Positions 1 through 9,731 of a stretch of 64,000 nucleotides of DNA are shown here, in pieces. The position numbers were made by a program, and so were the translations under genes. The stretch is from Tildeniella torsiva UHER 1998/13D. Lineage in GTDB: Bacteria > Cyanobacteriota > Cyanobacteriia > Phormidesmidales > Phormidesmidaceae. The stretch is taken from positions 124,001 to 188,000 of the forward strand of contig JAHHIH010000011.1 of NCBI GenBank assembly GCA_019358835.1, given 5' to 3'. Below the pieces are notes generated by a model that saw only the letters and a program-made list of their open reading frames with translations, searched no databases and had not been told where the DNA came from. How positions within the stretch are numbered: the stretch's first letter is position 1; each line of letters starts with the position of its first letter.

Positions 1-513
1 AACTTTTCTCAGGCGCAAATCGAAGAGGCGACGCAGTTTGGTCGCATCGACAGCCTCCAGCCGCCCTACTCACTCTTTTGGCGCGGGGTGGAGGCTGAGC
101 TGTTGCCCTACTGCATGGAGCATAACCTGACGATTCTCTCCTACTCATCCCTGGCCCAGGGCTTGCTGACAGGCAAGTTTGGCCCCGATCACCAGTTTCC
201 TAAAGAAGACATTCGCAGCAAAAACAAGCTGTTTCAGTCGCCCCTATATGAGAAGGCCCAGGCTGCCCTGGAGAAGCTGCGCCCGATCGCAGAACGCCAC
301 CACACCACCCTGGGTAACCTCGCCCTGGCCTGGCTAATTGCTCAGCCTCAGACCACGGCGATCGTCGGAGCCCGCAACACTGAACAGGCGATAGACAATG
401 CCAAGGCGGCGGCGGTCTCTCTATCGCCTGAGGATCTAGCCGAAATCGACGCCATCAGCCGCACCGTGACCTATCATTTGCCCACTGACCCGGTGATGTG
501 GAACTTCGGGTGA
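1..513 (+). CDS. aldo/keto reductase, C-terminal part (5' end outside window)
   Basis: The frame is open from base 1, so the gene starts upstream; about 170 residues are visible. They match the C-terminal half of an aldo/keto reductase TIM barrel. There is a strand reading SLQPPYSLFWR, then ILSYSSLAQGLLTGKF, and near the end the NADP(H)-binding stretch IVGARNTEQAIDNAKAA. The family reduces aldehydes or ketones with NADPH in the cytosol; the substrate cannot be told here. The GTG at 88 is an internal codon and not the start. Confidence 0.85.
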   Translation, partial: NFSQAQIEEATQFGRIDSLQPPYSLFWRGVEAELLPYCMEHNLTILSYSSLAQGLLTGKFGPDHQFPKEDIRSKNKLFQSPLYEKAQAALEKLRPIAERHHTTLGNLALAWLIAQPQTTAIVGARNTEQAIDNAKAAAVSLSPEDLAEIDAISRTVTYHLPTDPVMWNFG

Positions 514-593
514 TGCCTAAAACTTTTCCAACATCCTATGGTCTGATGACTTTCAGGTAATACCCTGGGGCAATCCTCTTTTTGAAGCCCCTG

Positions 594-1706
594 ATGAACC
601 CAAAGGCGTTGGTTTTTCCGCGCTGGCTGCGCAATTCGCTGCTGTTTCCGCTGTTTTTTCTCAACGGCTGGCTGTTTACGCTGCTGATCAACTTTTTGCA
701 GCCCCTGGTCACCATGGTGCTGATTGCCATTCTGCTGGCGCTGGTGCTCGACTACCCGGTGCAGTTTTTGCAGGGGCGGGGTCTGGCTCGCCCCGTGAGT
801 TTGACGCTGGTGGTGGTGGTGGCGATCGCCACTATTTTTATCGGCGGCTTTTTGGTGCTGCCGCTATTGGTCAGCCAAATTGGCACTTTTCTCAACCAGT
901 TGCCCCAGTGGGTGTCGTCGTCAGAGGGGCTATTTGGCTGGCTCGACCAGCTCCCCATTGCCGATACCCTGGATGTTAGCTTTAGGGATCTTCAGTCTCA
1001 GCTGATTCTCCAGATGACGGGGGTGATGCGTACCCTGGGCACGACGCTGCTGGGGCTGCTGGCGGGCGGCGTCAGCGGTGGCTTTAAGGTATTTTTTGTC
1101 ATGGTGCTGACGGTGTTTATGCTCACTAAGGGGGGCAAAGTCTGGGCGGGGATTATGAGCTGGCTGTCGCCCTGGTGGCGCGATCGCCTCGAAACCCGCG
1201 TGCCCTACAAGTTCAAGCGGTTTATCAGCGTGCAGGTGACGTTAGCTACCGGGTTTGGCCTGGTGCTGGCGGTAATTTTCACCCTTATTCGCGTGCCCCT
1301 GGCGCTGATGTTTGCCATGCTGATCGGCATGGGCAGCCTGTTTCCGTTTATGGGGGCCTTTGCTCAAACCAGCGTCAGCCTATTCGTCATGTTCCACGAC
1401 CTCGGCACCGGCATTCAGGTGTTTATTATTGCCCTGGTGCTGGGGCAAATTTTAGACGAAATCATTCTGCCCAAGGTGATGGGCGACCTGATTGGCGTCA
1501 ACCCCATCTGGCTGATTATTTCGGTGTTTATTGGGGCCAGGCTGGGGGGCGTAATGGGCATTTTAATCGCGGTGCCCATCGCCAGCGTGATCAAAGAACT
1601 TGTCATCGATATGGTTGCCGAGGCCCGAGGTGAAGCGACCTCTCCACCCGTGTTTCCACCACTGGCTGGCCCTACCACCGAAGGCCCCATTCCAGACAGT
1701 GCTTAG
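594..1706 (+). CDS. AI-2E family transporter (permease)
   Basis: A polytopic membrane protein of about 370 residues with roughly eight hydrophobic segments. It carries the conserved C-terminal AI-2E signature (GVNPIWLIISVFIGARLGG followed by MGILIAVPIASVIKE). The family (TqsA/YdiK/PerM-like) is described as exporters, with substrates known in only a few cases and including Na+/H+ exchange. I prefer the ATG at 594; an in-frame TTG at 582 would add four residues. The C-terminal tail is proline-rich and probably cytoplasmic. The gene stands alone between an aldo/keto reductase and a DUF1232 gene. Confidence 0.85.
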   Translation: MNPKALVFPRWLRNSLLFPLFFLNGWLFTLLINFLQPLVTMVLIAILLALVLDYPVQFLQGRGLARPVSLTLVVVVAIATIFIGGFLVLPLLVSQIGTFLNQLPQWVSSSEGLFGWLDQLPIADTLDVSFRDLQSQLILQMTGVMRTLGTTLLGLLAGGVSGGFKVFFVMVLTVFMLTKGGKVWAGIMSWLSPWWRDRLETRVPYKFKRFISVQVTLATGFGLVLAVIFTLIRVPLALMFAMLIGMGSLFPFMGAFAQTSVSLFVMFHDLGTGIQVFIIALVLGQILDEIILPKVMGDLIGVNPIWLIISVFIGARLGGVMGILIAVPIASVIKELVIDMVAEARGEATSPPVFPPLAGPTTEGPIPDSA

Positions 1707-1865
1707 GGCCAAGGCGGCTCTGCGTAAAGAACATGCCCGCTTGCAGGGGCGCACAGCCCGAGATCGCCAAAGAAAATTTATCCTCAGAAAGGCTTAGGAG
1801 ATCGCCCAAGGGAGTGTATTACATTAGTCGGTGATGAGTTCCGAACGTTCCCTCTCGGTTCACCC

Positions 1866-2147
1866 ATGAAAATTCCGTTCTTTAGTCGTCTCTACAACGG
1901 CCTGCTGAAGCACCCCCGCTACCGCTGGGTGGTGATGGGGGCCTCGCTCATTTACCTACTGAGCCCCATCGACATTTCCCCCGACTTTGTTCCTGTAGTG
2001 GGCTGGATTGATGATGGTGTAGTGGCTGCGCTGTTGGCCACCGGCATTACCCAGGTGCTGCTCGATCGCCGCCAGACCCTAAAAGACCAGAAAACTCTGG
2101 GCAAAAATCCCAACGCTGCCCTCCCTGCTGACTCTGAGAACGCTTGA
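1866..2147 (+). CDS. DUF1232 (YkvA-like) small membrane protein
   Basis: A 93-residue protein with the hallmark of DUF1232: a hydrophobic segment running into YLLSPIDISPDFVPVVGWIDD, then a second hydrophobic segment. The role is unknown; homologues are small inner-membrane proteins. Its TGA stop (2145-2147) shares one base with the ATG (2147) of the following metal-permease gene, so the two are probably translationally coupled. Confidence 0.85.
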   Translation: MKIPFFSRLYNGLLKHPRYRWVVMGASLIYLLSPIDISPDFVPVVGWIDDGVVAALLATGITQVLLDRRQTLKDQKTLGKNPNAALPADSENA

Positions 2148-2989
2148 TGGACTGGCTGCTCGACCCGCTGAACTACGACTTTATGCGTCAGGCTCTGCTG
2201 GCCAGCCTGCTGGTGGGCATCCTCTGCCCGGTCGTGGGCACCTACCTGATCGTGCAGCGCATGGCCATGCTGGGGGATGTGGTAGCCCATGGGGTGCTGC
2301 CGGGACTGGCGATCGCTAGCTTTTTCAACCTCCCTATTCTGCTGGGGGCCTTTACCATGGGCCTGTTCAGCACCGCCGTCATCGCCTGGATTCGCAGCCA
2401 GTCGCGCATCAAAGTCGATACGGCGATGGCCATTACCTTCTCCACCTTCTTTTCCCTGGGCATTACCCTGCTGACGGTGTTTCGCAGCCGCGTTTCCCTG
2501 GAACAGCTGTTGTTTGGCGACATCCTGAGCATTAGTGCAAGCGATGTCTGGCAAATTGCTGCGATCGCCGGACTGGTGCTGGTAGGCGTGGCCCTGTTTT
2601 ATAAAGAGCTGCTGTTCTTCACCTTCGACCCCCTAGGGGCCGAGGCCTTAGGTTTGCCCGTTAACAGCATCAACCTTGGCCTCATGGCAGGCATTACCCT
2701 AGCCATCATCGCGGGCATGAAAACCGTCGGCGTCATCCTCGTCGTGGCCCTCATGGTCGGCCCCGCCGCCACAGCCTACCTGCTGGTCAAAGAACTCCAC
2801 TGGATGATGATCTTAGGCGCAGCCCTAGGAGTACTCTTTGGTATTGTGGGCATGTACAGCAGCTACTACTTGGATATTCCGTCGGGGCCTGCGATCGGTC
2901 TAACGGTGTTTGCTGGGTTTTTGCTGGCGCTGCTGTTTAGCCCCCGCCAGGGAATCGTAGGGCGATGGGTTACGGCAATACCTAAATAG
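2147..2989 (+). CDS. zinc/manganese-type ABC transporter permease (ABC-3 family)
   Basis: 280 residues with eight or more hydrophobic segments. The N-terminal region contains the ABC-3 (ZnuB/MntB/SitC) signature: VGTYLIVQRMAMLGDVVAHG and then LPGLAI. Later comes LGLPVNSINLGLMAGITLA, the conserved cytoplasmic EAA-like loop. The family carries Zn2+ or Mn2+ across the inner membrane with an ATPase and a binding protein, neither of which is next to it. The start is the ATG at 2147, overlapping the upstream stop codon; the TTG at 2144 is less likely. Confidence 0.88.
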   Translation: MDWLLDPLNYDFMRQALLASLLVGILCPVVGTYLIVQRMAMLGDVVAHGVLPGLAIASFFNLPILLGAFTMGLFSTAVIAWIRSQSRIKVDTAMAITFSTFFSLGITLLTVFRSRVSLEQLLFGDILSISASDVWQIAAIAGLVLVGVALFYKELLFFTFDPLGAEALGLPVNSINLGLMAGITLAIIAGMKTVGVILVVALMVGPAATAYLLVKELHWMMILGAALGVLFGIVGMYSSYYLDIPSGPAIGLTVFAGFLLALLFSPRQGIVGRWVTAIPK

Positions 2990-3098
2990 TCATCGGATAC
3001 CTAAACCACCTCAATTGGTGTCCCTCTCTGCTAGCTGGGCAAGGGCCAGGTTGCGGTATGGTGTCTGTTGTTTAAGTCTTATCGTTAAGGTAGCTACG

Positions 3099-3968
3099 GT
3101 GGCGATTGTCCTGACCCCCCTGAAAGCCCTATGGCGCAAGAAAATCCTCATCAAGCGCTGGCTGCCGCTAGATGATGCCCAGTGGGGCAAGCTGAATCTA
3201 CTCAAAACCCTAGTTCAGCGAGACTTAGAGGCGCGCTATAAAGGTTCTATTTTAGGCAAGCTTTGGCCCCTGCTCAACCAGGTGTCTCAGCTGCTGATCT
3301 ATACCTACGTGTTTGGGGTCGTGCTCCAGCTCAGGCTCAGTATCGTTGGGCTACCCGAAGACAATTCCTTTGTCTTCGGGCTCTGGCTGTTTGCCGGTTT
3401 GCTCCCCTGGCTGGCCTTCAGCGGCGGACTATCCCAAGCGGCCACATCGGTAATTAGCCAATCCAATCTGGTCAAAAAGGTTGTCTTTCCTCTCGCCCTA
3501 CTCCCCTTAGTGCCCATTCTCTCTGCCTTTATTGAAAGCAGCTTTGGCCTCATGGCGCTGATTACCTTCGTCGTGCTAGCCACCCAAAAGCTGCACCCAA
3601 CCCTATTACTGTTGCCCCTGGTATGGTTACCCCAGCTTTGTTTGACAGCTGGCCTGGGGTTTTTAACCGCTGGGCTGTCGGTGTTTTTGCGCGATATTCC
3701 CCAAACCCTAGGGGTCGTTCTCAACCTATGGTTCTATGCCACACCGCTCATTTATCCAGCTAACATGATTCCTCAGCCGTTTCAGAGTTGGGTGTTTTGG
3801 CTCAACCCCATGGCAGCCATAGGCGAACTGTATCGCGATATGATCTTAACAGGAACCGTGACCCACTGGAACGAGTGGGCCGTGGCAACGATTGTATCCA
3901 TACTGATTCTGCTAGGGGGCTTCTGGTGCTATCGCAAACTACGCCCTGCCTTTGCTGATGTTCTGTAG
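3099..3968 (+). CDS. ABC-2 type polysaccharide export permease (Wzm-like)
   Basis: A permease with about six membrane segments. It contains the typical LLKTLVQRDLEARYKGSILG segment near its N-terminus and LNLWFYATPLIYPANMIP near the end, as in Wzm/TagG permeases that export O-antigen or capsule-like glycans. The likely start is GTG at 3099, preceded by AAGG at 3087-3090 with an eight-base spacer; an upstream TTG at 3015 is also in frame. The partner ATPase (Wzt-like) follows at 4154, so the two form the exporter of this glycan cluster. Confidence 0.88.
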   Translation: MAIVLTPLKALWRKKILIKRWLPLDDAQWGKLNLLKTLVQRDLEARYKGSILGKLWPLLNQVSQLLIYTYVFGVVLQLRLSIVGLPEDNSFVFGLWLFAGLLPWLAFSGGLSQAATSVISQSNLVKKVVFPLALLPLVPILSAFIESSFGLMALITFVVLATQKLHPTLLLLPLVWLPQLCLTAGLGFLTAGLSVFLRDIPQTLGVVLNLWFYATPLIYPANMIPQPFQSWVFWLNPMAAIGELYRDMILTGTVTHWNEWAVATIVSILILLGGFWCYRKLRPAFADVL

Positions 3969-4153
3969 CGCGATCGCGAAAAATCACAATGATTTAGGAG
4001 AATCAGCCATACTTTTGACGGGTATTACGGTCTACTAAAGAAAGAAAAAGTAAACCTAACTGAGTGAGGGACTATAGGTACCGCTGAATCTTCAAGAAAC
4101 TGATCAAGTAGCGTTAGCGATAACTGTCTAAACAGGAAGGATTTTAGGGAGCA

Positions 4154-6127
4154 ATGACTGAGGGACTTGCAATTTCGCTGCAGAATGTATCAAAGGTGTA
4201 TAAGCGATATCACCAACCTGTGGATCGTTTAAAAGAGATTTTGTTGCCCGGAAAACCCAGGGCAGAAGAATTCTGGGCACTGCAAGATATCAACTTAGAT
4301 ATTTTTCAAGGCGAATCTCTTGGCATCATTGGCCGCAATGGGTCAGGTAAGAGTACACTGCTGCAAATTATTGCCGGCACCCTCACCCCAACGACCGGCG
4401 AGGCGAAGGTCAAGGGTCGAATGTCAGCGCTATTGGAGTTGGGCAGCGGGTTTAACCCGGAGTTTACAGGGCGGCAAAACGTGTTTTTCAATGGCCGTCT
4501 TTTGGGATTGACCCAAGAAGAAATCGAGAACAAGTTTGATCAGATCGCGGCCTTTGCCGACATTGGCGATTTCCTTGATCAACCTGTCAAAACTTACTCT
4601 AGTGGTATGTTTGTCCGCCTGGCCTTTTCAGTGGCAGTCAACGTTGACCCCCAGATCCTCATTGTAGATGAAGCTCTAGCCGTGGGAGACATTTTTTTCC
4701 AGCAAAAGTGCTTTGGCAAAATGCGCCAGCTCAAGGAATCAGGTAGCAACTTGCTGTTTGTCTCCCATGAATCTTCGGCAGTCTATAAACTCTGCAGTCG
4801 GGCAATACTCTTAGAGAAGGGGCACTTGGTTTTAGATAGTCAGCCAAGGCAGGTGATCGATTTATACGAAGCCAAAATCCTGAAAGAAGCGGATCAAGAC
4901 TCTGACTCCCTAGACGTCAACGTTGTTTTTGAAACGAATCAACCAAAAGGCGGCAACCCTGACCTAGAGGATGTCATCGAGGGCATGCCAGAGAATGTAG
5001 AAGAGATACAACTCCACCGATCAGACGTTACTATCCGATCGGTTCAGCTTTTTAATACCAGTGGACAAACTATTCAAACCCCTGCCATTGACCAATCTGT
5101 AAGACTGGCGATAAATTTACAGTTTCACAAAGCCTTTGAAGATCCGCACGTTGGATTTAAGATTCGCGATCGCACAGGCATGGATTTATTCATGACTAAC
5201 AGCTACATCATGAATCAGCCTTTAGGAGCAGTCAAAGCTGAAGAAGCAGTGGAGATAAACTTTGATTTCTGCACGCACATAATTGAAGGAGATTACACAG
5301 TAACAATCGGTATAGCTGACGGTGGTCACAGCCATGGTATGTTTCGTACGACCCTTGCCTACGCCCACAATGCCCTATCGTTTAAAGTATTACGAGAGCC
5401 TGAAAAACCTCAGTGGTTTGGAATTGTAAGCCTAAATCCCGAGCTAACTGTAAAGCGAAGTCACTCAACAACGACTCAGCCACTTCACAATTCGCCTACA
5501 CCGCCCTCTGCTAAAGTTTATGTAGACGACCAGCTGTTCACCTTATTGCGCCCCTACACCTTGTGTAGTCAAGTTCGGCTTGAAAACCTAGCTAAACTTG
5601 CCGGCCAAGTAAATCAGCAGGCTATACCAGGAGACTTTGTTGAATGCGGCACGTATAAAGGCGGTTCTGCTGCGTTGCTTTCTAAATTTCTAAATTCAAA
5701 ACGTCATCTCTGGCTTTATGATAGCTTTCAAGGCATGCCATCCACCTCTACTAAAGACGGTGAGAGTGCTGCAGAATGGATTGGAAAATGTGCCGCAGAA
5801 GTATCTGATCTGAAAGAAGCTTTAGGCCATGTTTCAGCACCTTTGGAACAATGCCATATTAAACCAGGCTGGTTTAAAGAGACGTTTCAAGAAGAGTTGC
5901 CGGAGCAAGTAGCGCTACTCCATTGCGATGCTGATTGGTATGAGTCTGTTTCTCTCGTTCTAACCACATTTTACGATCGCATCCCCAAAGGTGGATGTAT
6001 TATCCTAGATGACTTTGGCTATTGGGAAGGGTGCCGCGAAGCATTTTATGACTTTTGCCGTCAACGGGATGAGAAGCCACTTTTAGAGCGCATTGGCTCG
6101 ACTCAAGCTTACTGGATTAAAGGTTAG
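4154..6127 (+). CDS. Wzt-like ABC ATPase fused to a TylF-type O-methyltransferase
   Basis: 657 residues in three parts. Residues 1-240 are an ABC ATPase with Walker A GRNGSGKST, the degenerate signature YSSGM typical of Wzt proteins, and Walker B ILIVDEALAVGD. Residues about 270-420 look like the Wzt C-terminal carbohydrate-binding beta domain. Residues about 455-657 match TylF/macrocin O-methyltransferases (VECGTYKGGSAALL, LYDSFQGMP, HCDADWYES, IILDDFGYW). Known Wzt proteins bind the glycan end group, and in O9a-type systems a separate enzyme caps the chain. Fusing a methyltransferase to the ATPase suggests terminal methylation coupled to export (inference). Confidence 0.85.
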   Translation: MTEGLAISLQNVSKVYKRYHQPVDRLKEILLPGKPRAEEFWALQDINLDIFQGESLGIIGRNGSGKSTLLQIIAGTLTPTTGEAKVKGRMSALLELGSGFNPEFTGRQNVFFNGRLLGLTQEEIENKFDQIAAFADIGDFLDQPVKTYSSGMFVRLAFSVAVNVDPQILIVDEALAVGDIFFQQKCFGKMRQLKESGSNLLFVSHESSAVYKLCSRAILLEKGHLVLDSQPRQVIDLYEAKILKEADQDSDSLDVNVVFETNQPKGGNPDLEDVIEGMPENVEEIQLHRSDVTIRSVQLFNTSGQTIQTPAIDQSVRLAINLQFHKAFEDPHVGFKIRDRTGMDLFMTNSYIMNQPLGAVKAEEAVEINFDFCTHIIEGDYTVTIGIADGGHSHGMFRTTLAYAHNALSFKVLREPEKPQWFGIVSLNPELTVKRSHSTTTQPLHNSPTPPSAKVYVDDQLFTLLRPYTLCSQVRLENLAKLAGQVNQQAIPGDFVECGTYKGGSAALLSKFLNSKRHLWLYDSFQGMPSTSTKDGESAAEWIGKCAAEVSDLKEALGHVSAPLEQCHIKPGWFKETFQEELPEQVALLHCDADWYESVSLVLTTFYDRIPKGGCIILDDFGYWEGCREAFYDFCRQRDEKPLLERIGSTQAYWIKG

Positions 6128-6242
6128 TTTCACCAACTAGTTATGTTATACCTCTAAAGTCAAAATAGAAAAATCATATTCTTTCAAATCATTTGCTCAG
6201 AATTACCTCTATAGTCGTGTCGTTGCCCTTAGGGTGTTGTCG

Positions 6243-7148
6243 ATGAAAGTTAAAAGTCCTCTCACCGGCCATGACAGCGTAACTCTCCTGCAAACCTTTT
6301 CAGCTCAAAAGATTATTAGTGACTGGCAAAAGCTTTTCGATATAGATATCAATGGAGAACTTAGCTCCTGCTCAGACTTCTACCTTTTTCAGTGCAATAT
6401 TACTGGCCTCCGTTTTTTTTATCCGTTAGACATTTTTGGCTCAGCTCAACTCTATGAGAAACTCATGAAATTTGAGTGGTATTATATGAGCGACAAATGG
6501 GAATATCAAATCGCCCTTCAAGATTTACAAGGCGATAGAATAGCCCTAGAAATTGGTTGCGGACATGGTCACTTCGTTGCCCAGGCCAGCCAAAAGGGAA
6601 TCCAAATTGAAGGTATTGATTCTAATGATAGGGCTGTGCTTGAAGCTCAGCAGAGCGGACTTAACGTTCACCGACGATCGATCGAAGATCTGTTAGCCCA
6701 AAAGAAGAACCAATACGATTATCTGTGTAGCTTTCAGGTACTAGAGCACCTACCCAATCCATTAGAGTTTCTAAAAAATTGTACAGACCTCTTAAAGCGA
6801 GATGGAAAATTATTATTGAGTGTACCCAATGCAAACAGTTTTTTGAAGTACCAATATAACCTGCTGGATATGCCTCCTCACCATATGACCCAGTGGTCTG
6901 TTCGATCTTTTCGTGCTTTAGAAGATTTTTTACCACTAAAACTTGAAAATTCCCTTTTTGAACCTTTAGCTGAATACCATATTTCCGGCTACTTACAAGC
7001 GAAGGAAAATCAATTCAAAGAGATAGCATCTCGACTGCCCGTACCCTTAGTTAAATCTGCAATAAACAAATATGAAAGTTTTTTGAGAAAAGGTCTAAAT
7101 AGATATACCAAAGGTCAAAGCCTTTACGTCAAATTTCGGAAGAAGTAA
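6243..7148 (+). CDS. SAM-dependent methyltransferase (class I)
   Basis: About 301 residues with a class I methyltransferase core. Motif I is ALEIGCGHGHFVAQA at roughly residues 97-111, followed by an acidic residue in EGIDSNDRA, the motif LCSFQVLEHLPNP, and LLLSVPNANS. This resembles glycan or quinone methyltransferases of the Methyltransf_23 type. The start is the ATG at 6243, with an in-frame GTG at 6234. Its TAA overlaps the ATG of the next gene by one base (TAATG), so they are co-translated. The gene begins the AT-rich middle of the glycan cluster. Confidence 0.82.
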   Translation: MKVKSPLTGHDSVTLLQTFSAQKIISDWQKLFDIDINGELSSCSDFYLFQCNITGLRFFYPLDIFGSAQLYEKLMKFEWYYMSDKWEYQIALQDLQGDRIALEIGCGHGHFVAQASQKGIQIEGIDSNDRAVLEAQQSGLNVHRRSIEDLLAQKKNQYDYLCSFQVLEHLPNPLEFLKNCTDLLKRDGKLLLSVPNANSFLKYQYNLLDMPPHHMTQWSVRSFRALEDFLPLKLENSLFEPLAEYHISGYLQAKENQFKEIASRLPVPLVKSAINKYESFLRKGLNRYTKGQSLYVKFRKK

Positions 7149-9616
7149 TGAGATATCTCAACTTAGGATGCGGTAACCATTTCCACCCAGACTGGGTGAA
7201 TGTTGATTCCCAGGCGGTACAAGCTAATATCATTGTCCACAACATACGCACAGCTTTACCTTTTCCCAGCGACGCATTTGATGCGGTTTATCATTCCCAT
7301 GTGCTGGAGCATCTCCCTCGGACTGAGGCCAAATTTTTTCTTCAAGAATGTTTAAGGGTTCTTCGGCCAGGGGGAGTTCTACGGGTTGTTGTGCCAGATT
7401 TAGAACAAATTGCTCGGGAATATCTACGAACATTGGAAGAAGCCAAAAATGGTTCTGAAAAGGCAGCACATAATTATGATTGGATTTTATTAGAAATGTA
7501 TGACCAGGCTGTACGCCACCATTCTGGGGGCGATATGGCAAAGTATTTAGCCGCCAATGATATTTCTAATGAAGACTATGTCATTAAGCGCTTTGGTTAT
7601 GAAGGTGAAACACTAATAAAAAGTTTAAAAGGCCTCCATTTAGATGACTTACAAGAAATCACAGATTCAAAGAATACAGATGAAATTGCATTAGCCATTG
7701 GCCGATTCCGGTTGAGTGGTGAAGTTCATCTTTGGATGTATGATCACTATTCGTTGAGAAGACTGCTAAAGACCTCCGGGTTTAAAGATATTCGCGTTTG
7801 CGGTGCAGCAGAATCACAAATTTTGAATTTTTCCGACTATCACTTAGATATCCTAGAAAACGGACAGGTTAGAAAGCCTGACTCTTTGTTTATGGAAGCC
7901 ACCAAGCCTAATAGTATTGTCGATGGCTGGGCTTTTGAGCAAGAAGAATCCCCAAACAAGTTAAAAATAGTACAAATTTCAACTAGCGACATACAGGGTG
8001 GTGCAGCACGAGCCGCTTATCGACTTCACCAGGGGCTACGTTTAGTCAATCAAGATTCCTTAGTATTAGCTAGAGATCGAAGTTCAGACGATCAGTTTGT
8101 ATGTTCAGTAGCGGACTTAAAGCACACAGAAATTCCTTCGGATGACGATAGCCTTTATTCAGAAATTCAGCCTAACTATATTAATAATAACCGCACTGAA
8201 TTATCAAATACCCTATTTTCTTATCCCTATCCAGCTATCGATTTAACAAAAATTGAGCAGATCAATCAGGCAGACATCATAAATTTGCATTGGATTGCCT
8301 GGTTTCAGTCGGCTGAAACCATAGCTTCTCTTCTAGCCTTAGGCAAGCCAGTTGTATGGACTCTACATGATATGGCTGCTTTTACAGGAGGTTGCCATTA
8401 CTCCTCTGGTTGTCAAAAATACCAAACTAACTGCAGCCAATGTCCCCAACTAAGAGATGATAGATATGATTTAGCAGCATCAATCTTGCAAGACAAGATT
8501 AGTAAGTTATCTAGTTTTTCAAATTTAACCATAGTAACGCCAAGTCAATGGCTAGCAAACTGTGCCCGTAGCAGTCAATTATTTAAAGATCGTCAAATTG
8601 AAGTTATTCCATATGGTATAAATATCAATGCATTTAGTCCTATTCCCAAAATAGTTGCCAAGAGTCACTTAGGTATACCTGAAAGCACACTTACATTGCT
8701 TTTTGGCGCTGATTACAGTGTAGAGAAGCGAAAAGGGGTAGATCTCTTGGTTCAAGCACTAATTAAATGCTTTCAAGACCCTTTAGCACAGGAGATACTC
8801 AAAGAAGGGAGGGTTAAGATTTTAAATTTTGGCCATGGCTGCTCTAGCCTAGATCGCTTAGAGAGTTTAGGTATTCCTATAGTTTCGCTTGGGTACGTTA
8901 CCTCAGATGAAGAGTTGAGCTATATTTACTCAGCAGCTAATATTGTAATCCTGCCCTCTCTAGAGGATAATTTTCCTAACCTTCTATTAGAGTCGATGAG
9001 TTGTGGAACTCCTGTAATTGCATTTTCAGTAGGCGGAATGGTAGACCTGATAGACAATGATAAAACAGGAAGGCTGGTAGCTCTAAACGATGTTGACGGT
9101 CTATCTAAAGCTATTTTAGATGCCCTGAAAAACCCCAATAGATATGAGGAAATGGGCTTGCAAGCCCGCTTGAAGATCGAGCAGGGCTATTCCTTATCAG
9201 AGCAAGCCAATCGGTATTTAAAGCTCTACAAAGAGTTAATAAATAGCCATCAATCACATAAAGAGCCTATTTTTATCAAAAAACCTGACTCACTTGAGCC
9301 GCCAAATTTACATGAAATTGCCATTGAAGCAGGACGCATTGCTTTATTGAATGAGCGGCAGTCCTCTCAAAACCTTGGCGAAAAAGTCGAGCAGATTCAG
9401 CTTGAACTTCAGCAAATGCAGGCCGAGTTCCAAAAATCTCAAGCTGAACTTCAAAAGACTCAAGCTGAACTTCAAAAGACTCAAGCTGAACTTCAAAGGA
9501 CTCAAGCTAAACTTCAAAGGACTCAATCTCAGATAATTGATATGGAGGCTACTAAATTTTGGAAGCTTCGAAAAATTTGGGTTCAGATGAAATTCTTATT
9601 GAGGTTAAAAAAATGA
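7148..9616 (+). CDS. methyltransferase-glycosyltransferase fusion with C-terminal coiled coil
   Basis: 822 residues in three parts. Residues 1-245 are a SAM methyltransferase (YLNLGCGNHFHPDWVNVD, SHVLEHLPR, LRPGGVLRVVVPD). Residues about 270-705 are a GT4-type glycosyltransferase (IQGGAARAAYRL, LHDMAAFTGGCHY, and the donor-site motif PSLEDNFPNLLLESMSCGTPV with its E-x7-E pair). Residues about 735-800 are heptad-like repeats of QAELQKT, encoded by 21-bp DNA repeats. The coiled coil probably mediates assembly or length control (inference). The product would add and methylate sugars of the exported glycan at the cytoplasmic face. Confidence 0.83.
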   Translation: MRYLNLGCGNHFHPDWVNVDSQAVQANIIVHNIRTALPFPSDAFDAVYHSHVLEHLPRTEAKFFLQECLRVLRPGGVLRVVVPDLEQIAREYLRTLEEAKNGSEKAAHNYDWILLEMYDQAVRHHSGGDMAKYLAANDISNEDYVIKRFGYEGETLIKSLKGLHLDDLQEITDSKNTDEIALAIGRFRLSGEVHLWMYDHYSLRRLLKTSGFKDIRVCGAAESQILNFSDYHLDILENGQVRKPDSLFMEATKPNSIVDGWAFEQEESPNKLKIVQISTSDIQGGAARAAYRLHQGLRLVNQDSLVLARDRSSDDQFVCSVADLKHTEIPSDDDSLYSEIQPNYINNNRTELSNTLFSYPYPAIDLTKIEQINQADIINLHWIAWFQSAETIASLLALGKPVVWTLHDMAAFTGGCHYSSGCQKYQTNCSQCPQLRDDRYDLAASILQDKISKLSSFSNLTIVTPSQWLANCARSSQLFKDRQIEVIPYGININAFSPIPKIVAKSHLGIPESTLTLLFGADYSVEKRKGVDLLVQALIKCFQDPLAQEILKEGRVKILNFGHGCSSLDRLESLGIPIVSLGYVTSDEELSYIYSAANIVILPSLEDNFPNLLLESMSCGTPVIAFSVGGMVDLIDNDKTGRLVALNDVDGLSKAILDALKNPNRYEEMGLQARLKIEQGYSLSEQANRYLKLYKELINSHQSHKEPIFIKKPDSLEPPNLHEIAIEAGRIALLNERQSSQNLGEKVEQIQLELQQMQAEFQKSQAELQKTQAELQKTQAELQRTQAKLQRTQSQIIDMEATKFWKLRKIWVQMKFLLRLKK
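9431..9530 (+). repeat. 21-bp tandem repeats within the coiled-coil coding region
   Basis: About four and a half near-identical 21-bp units of the type CAAAAGACTCAAGCTGAACTT follow each other in frame. Two units (9452-9472 and 9473-9493) are identical. They encode a seven-residue QKTQAEL repeat, so copy-number change would lengthen or shorten the coiled coil without a frameshift. Confidence 0.85.
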
Positions 9617-9731
9617 ACTTTGGTGAGGTTAAGAGACTCTCTGCTTGCTAACTACTGGGAACCTACGGCTTGGCTTCTACTTAATAAGATTTTAAATTTG
9701 GTCTTCGGAAAATTGTTCGGGAGAGTCGTTC

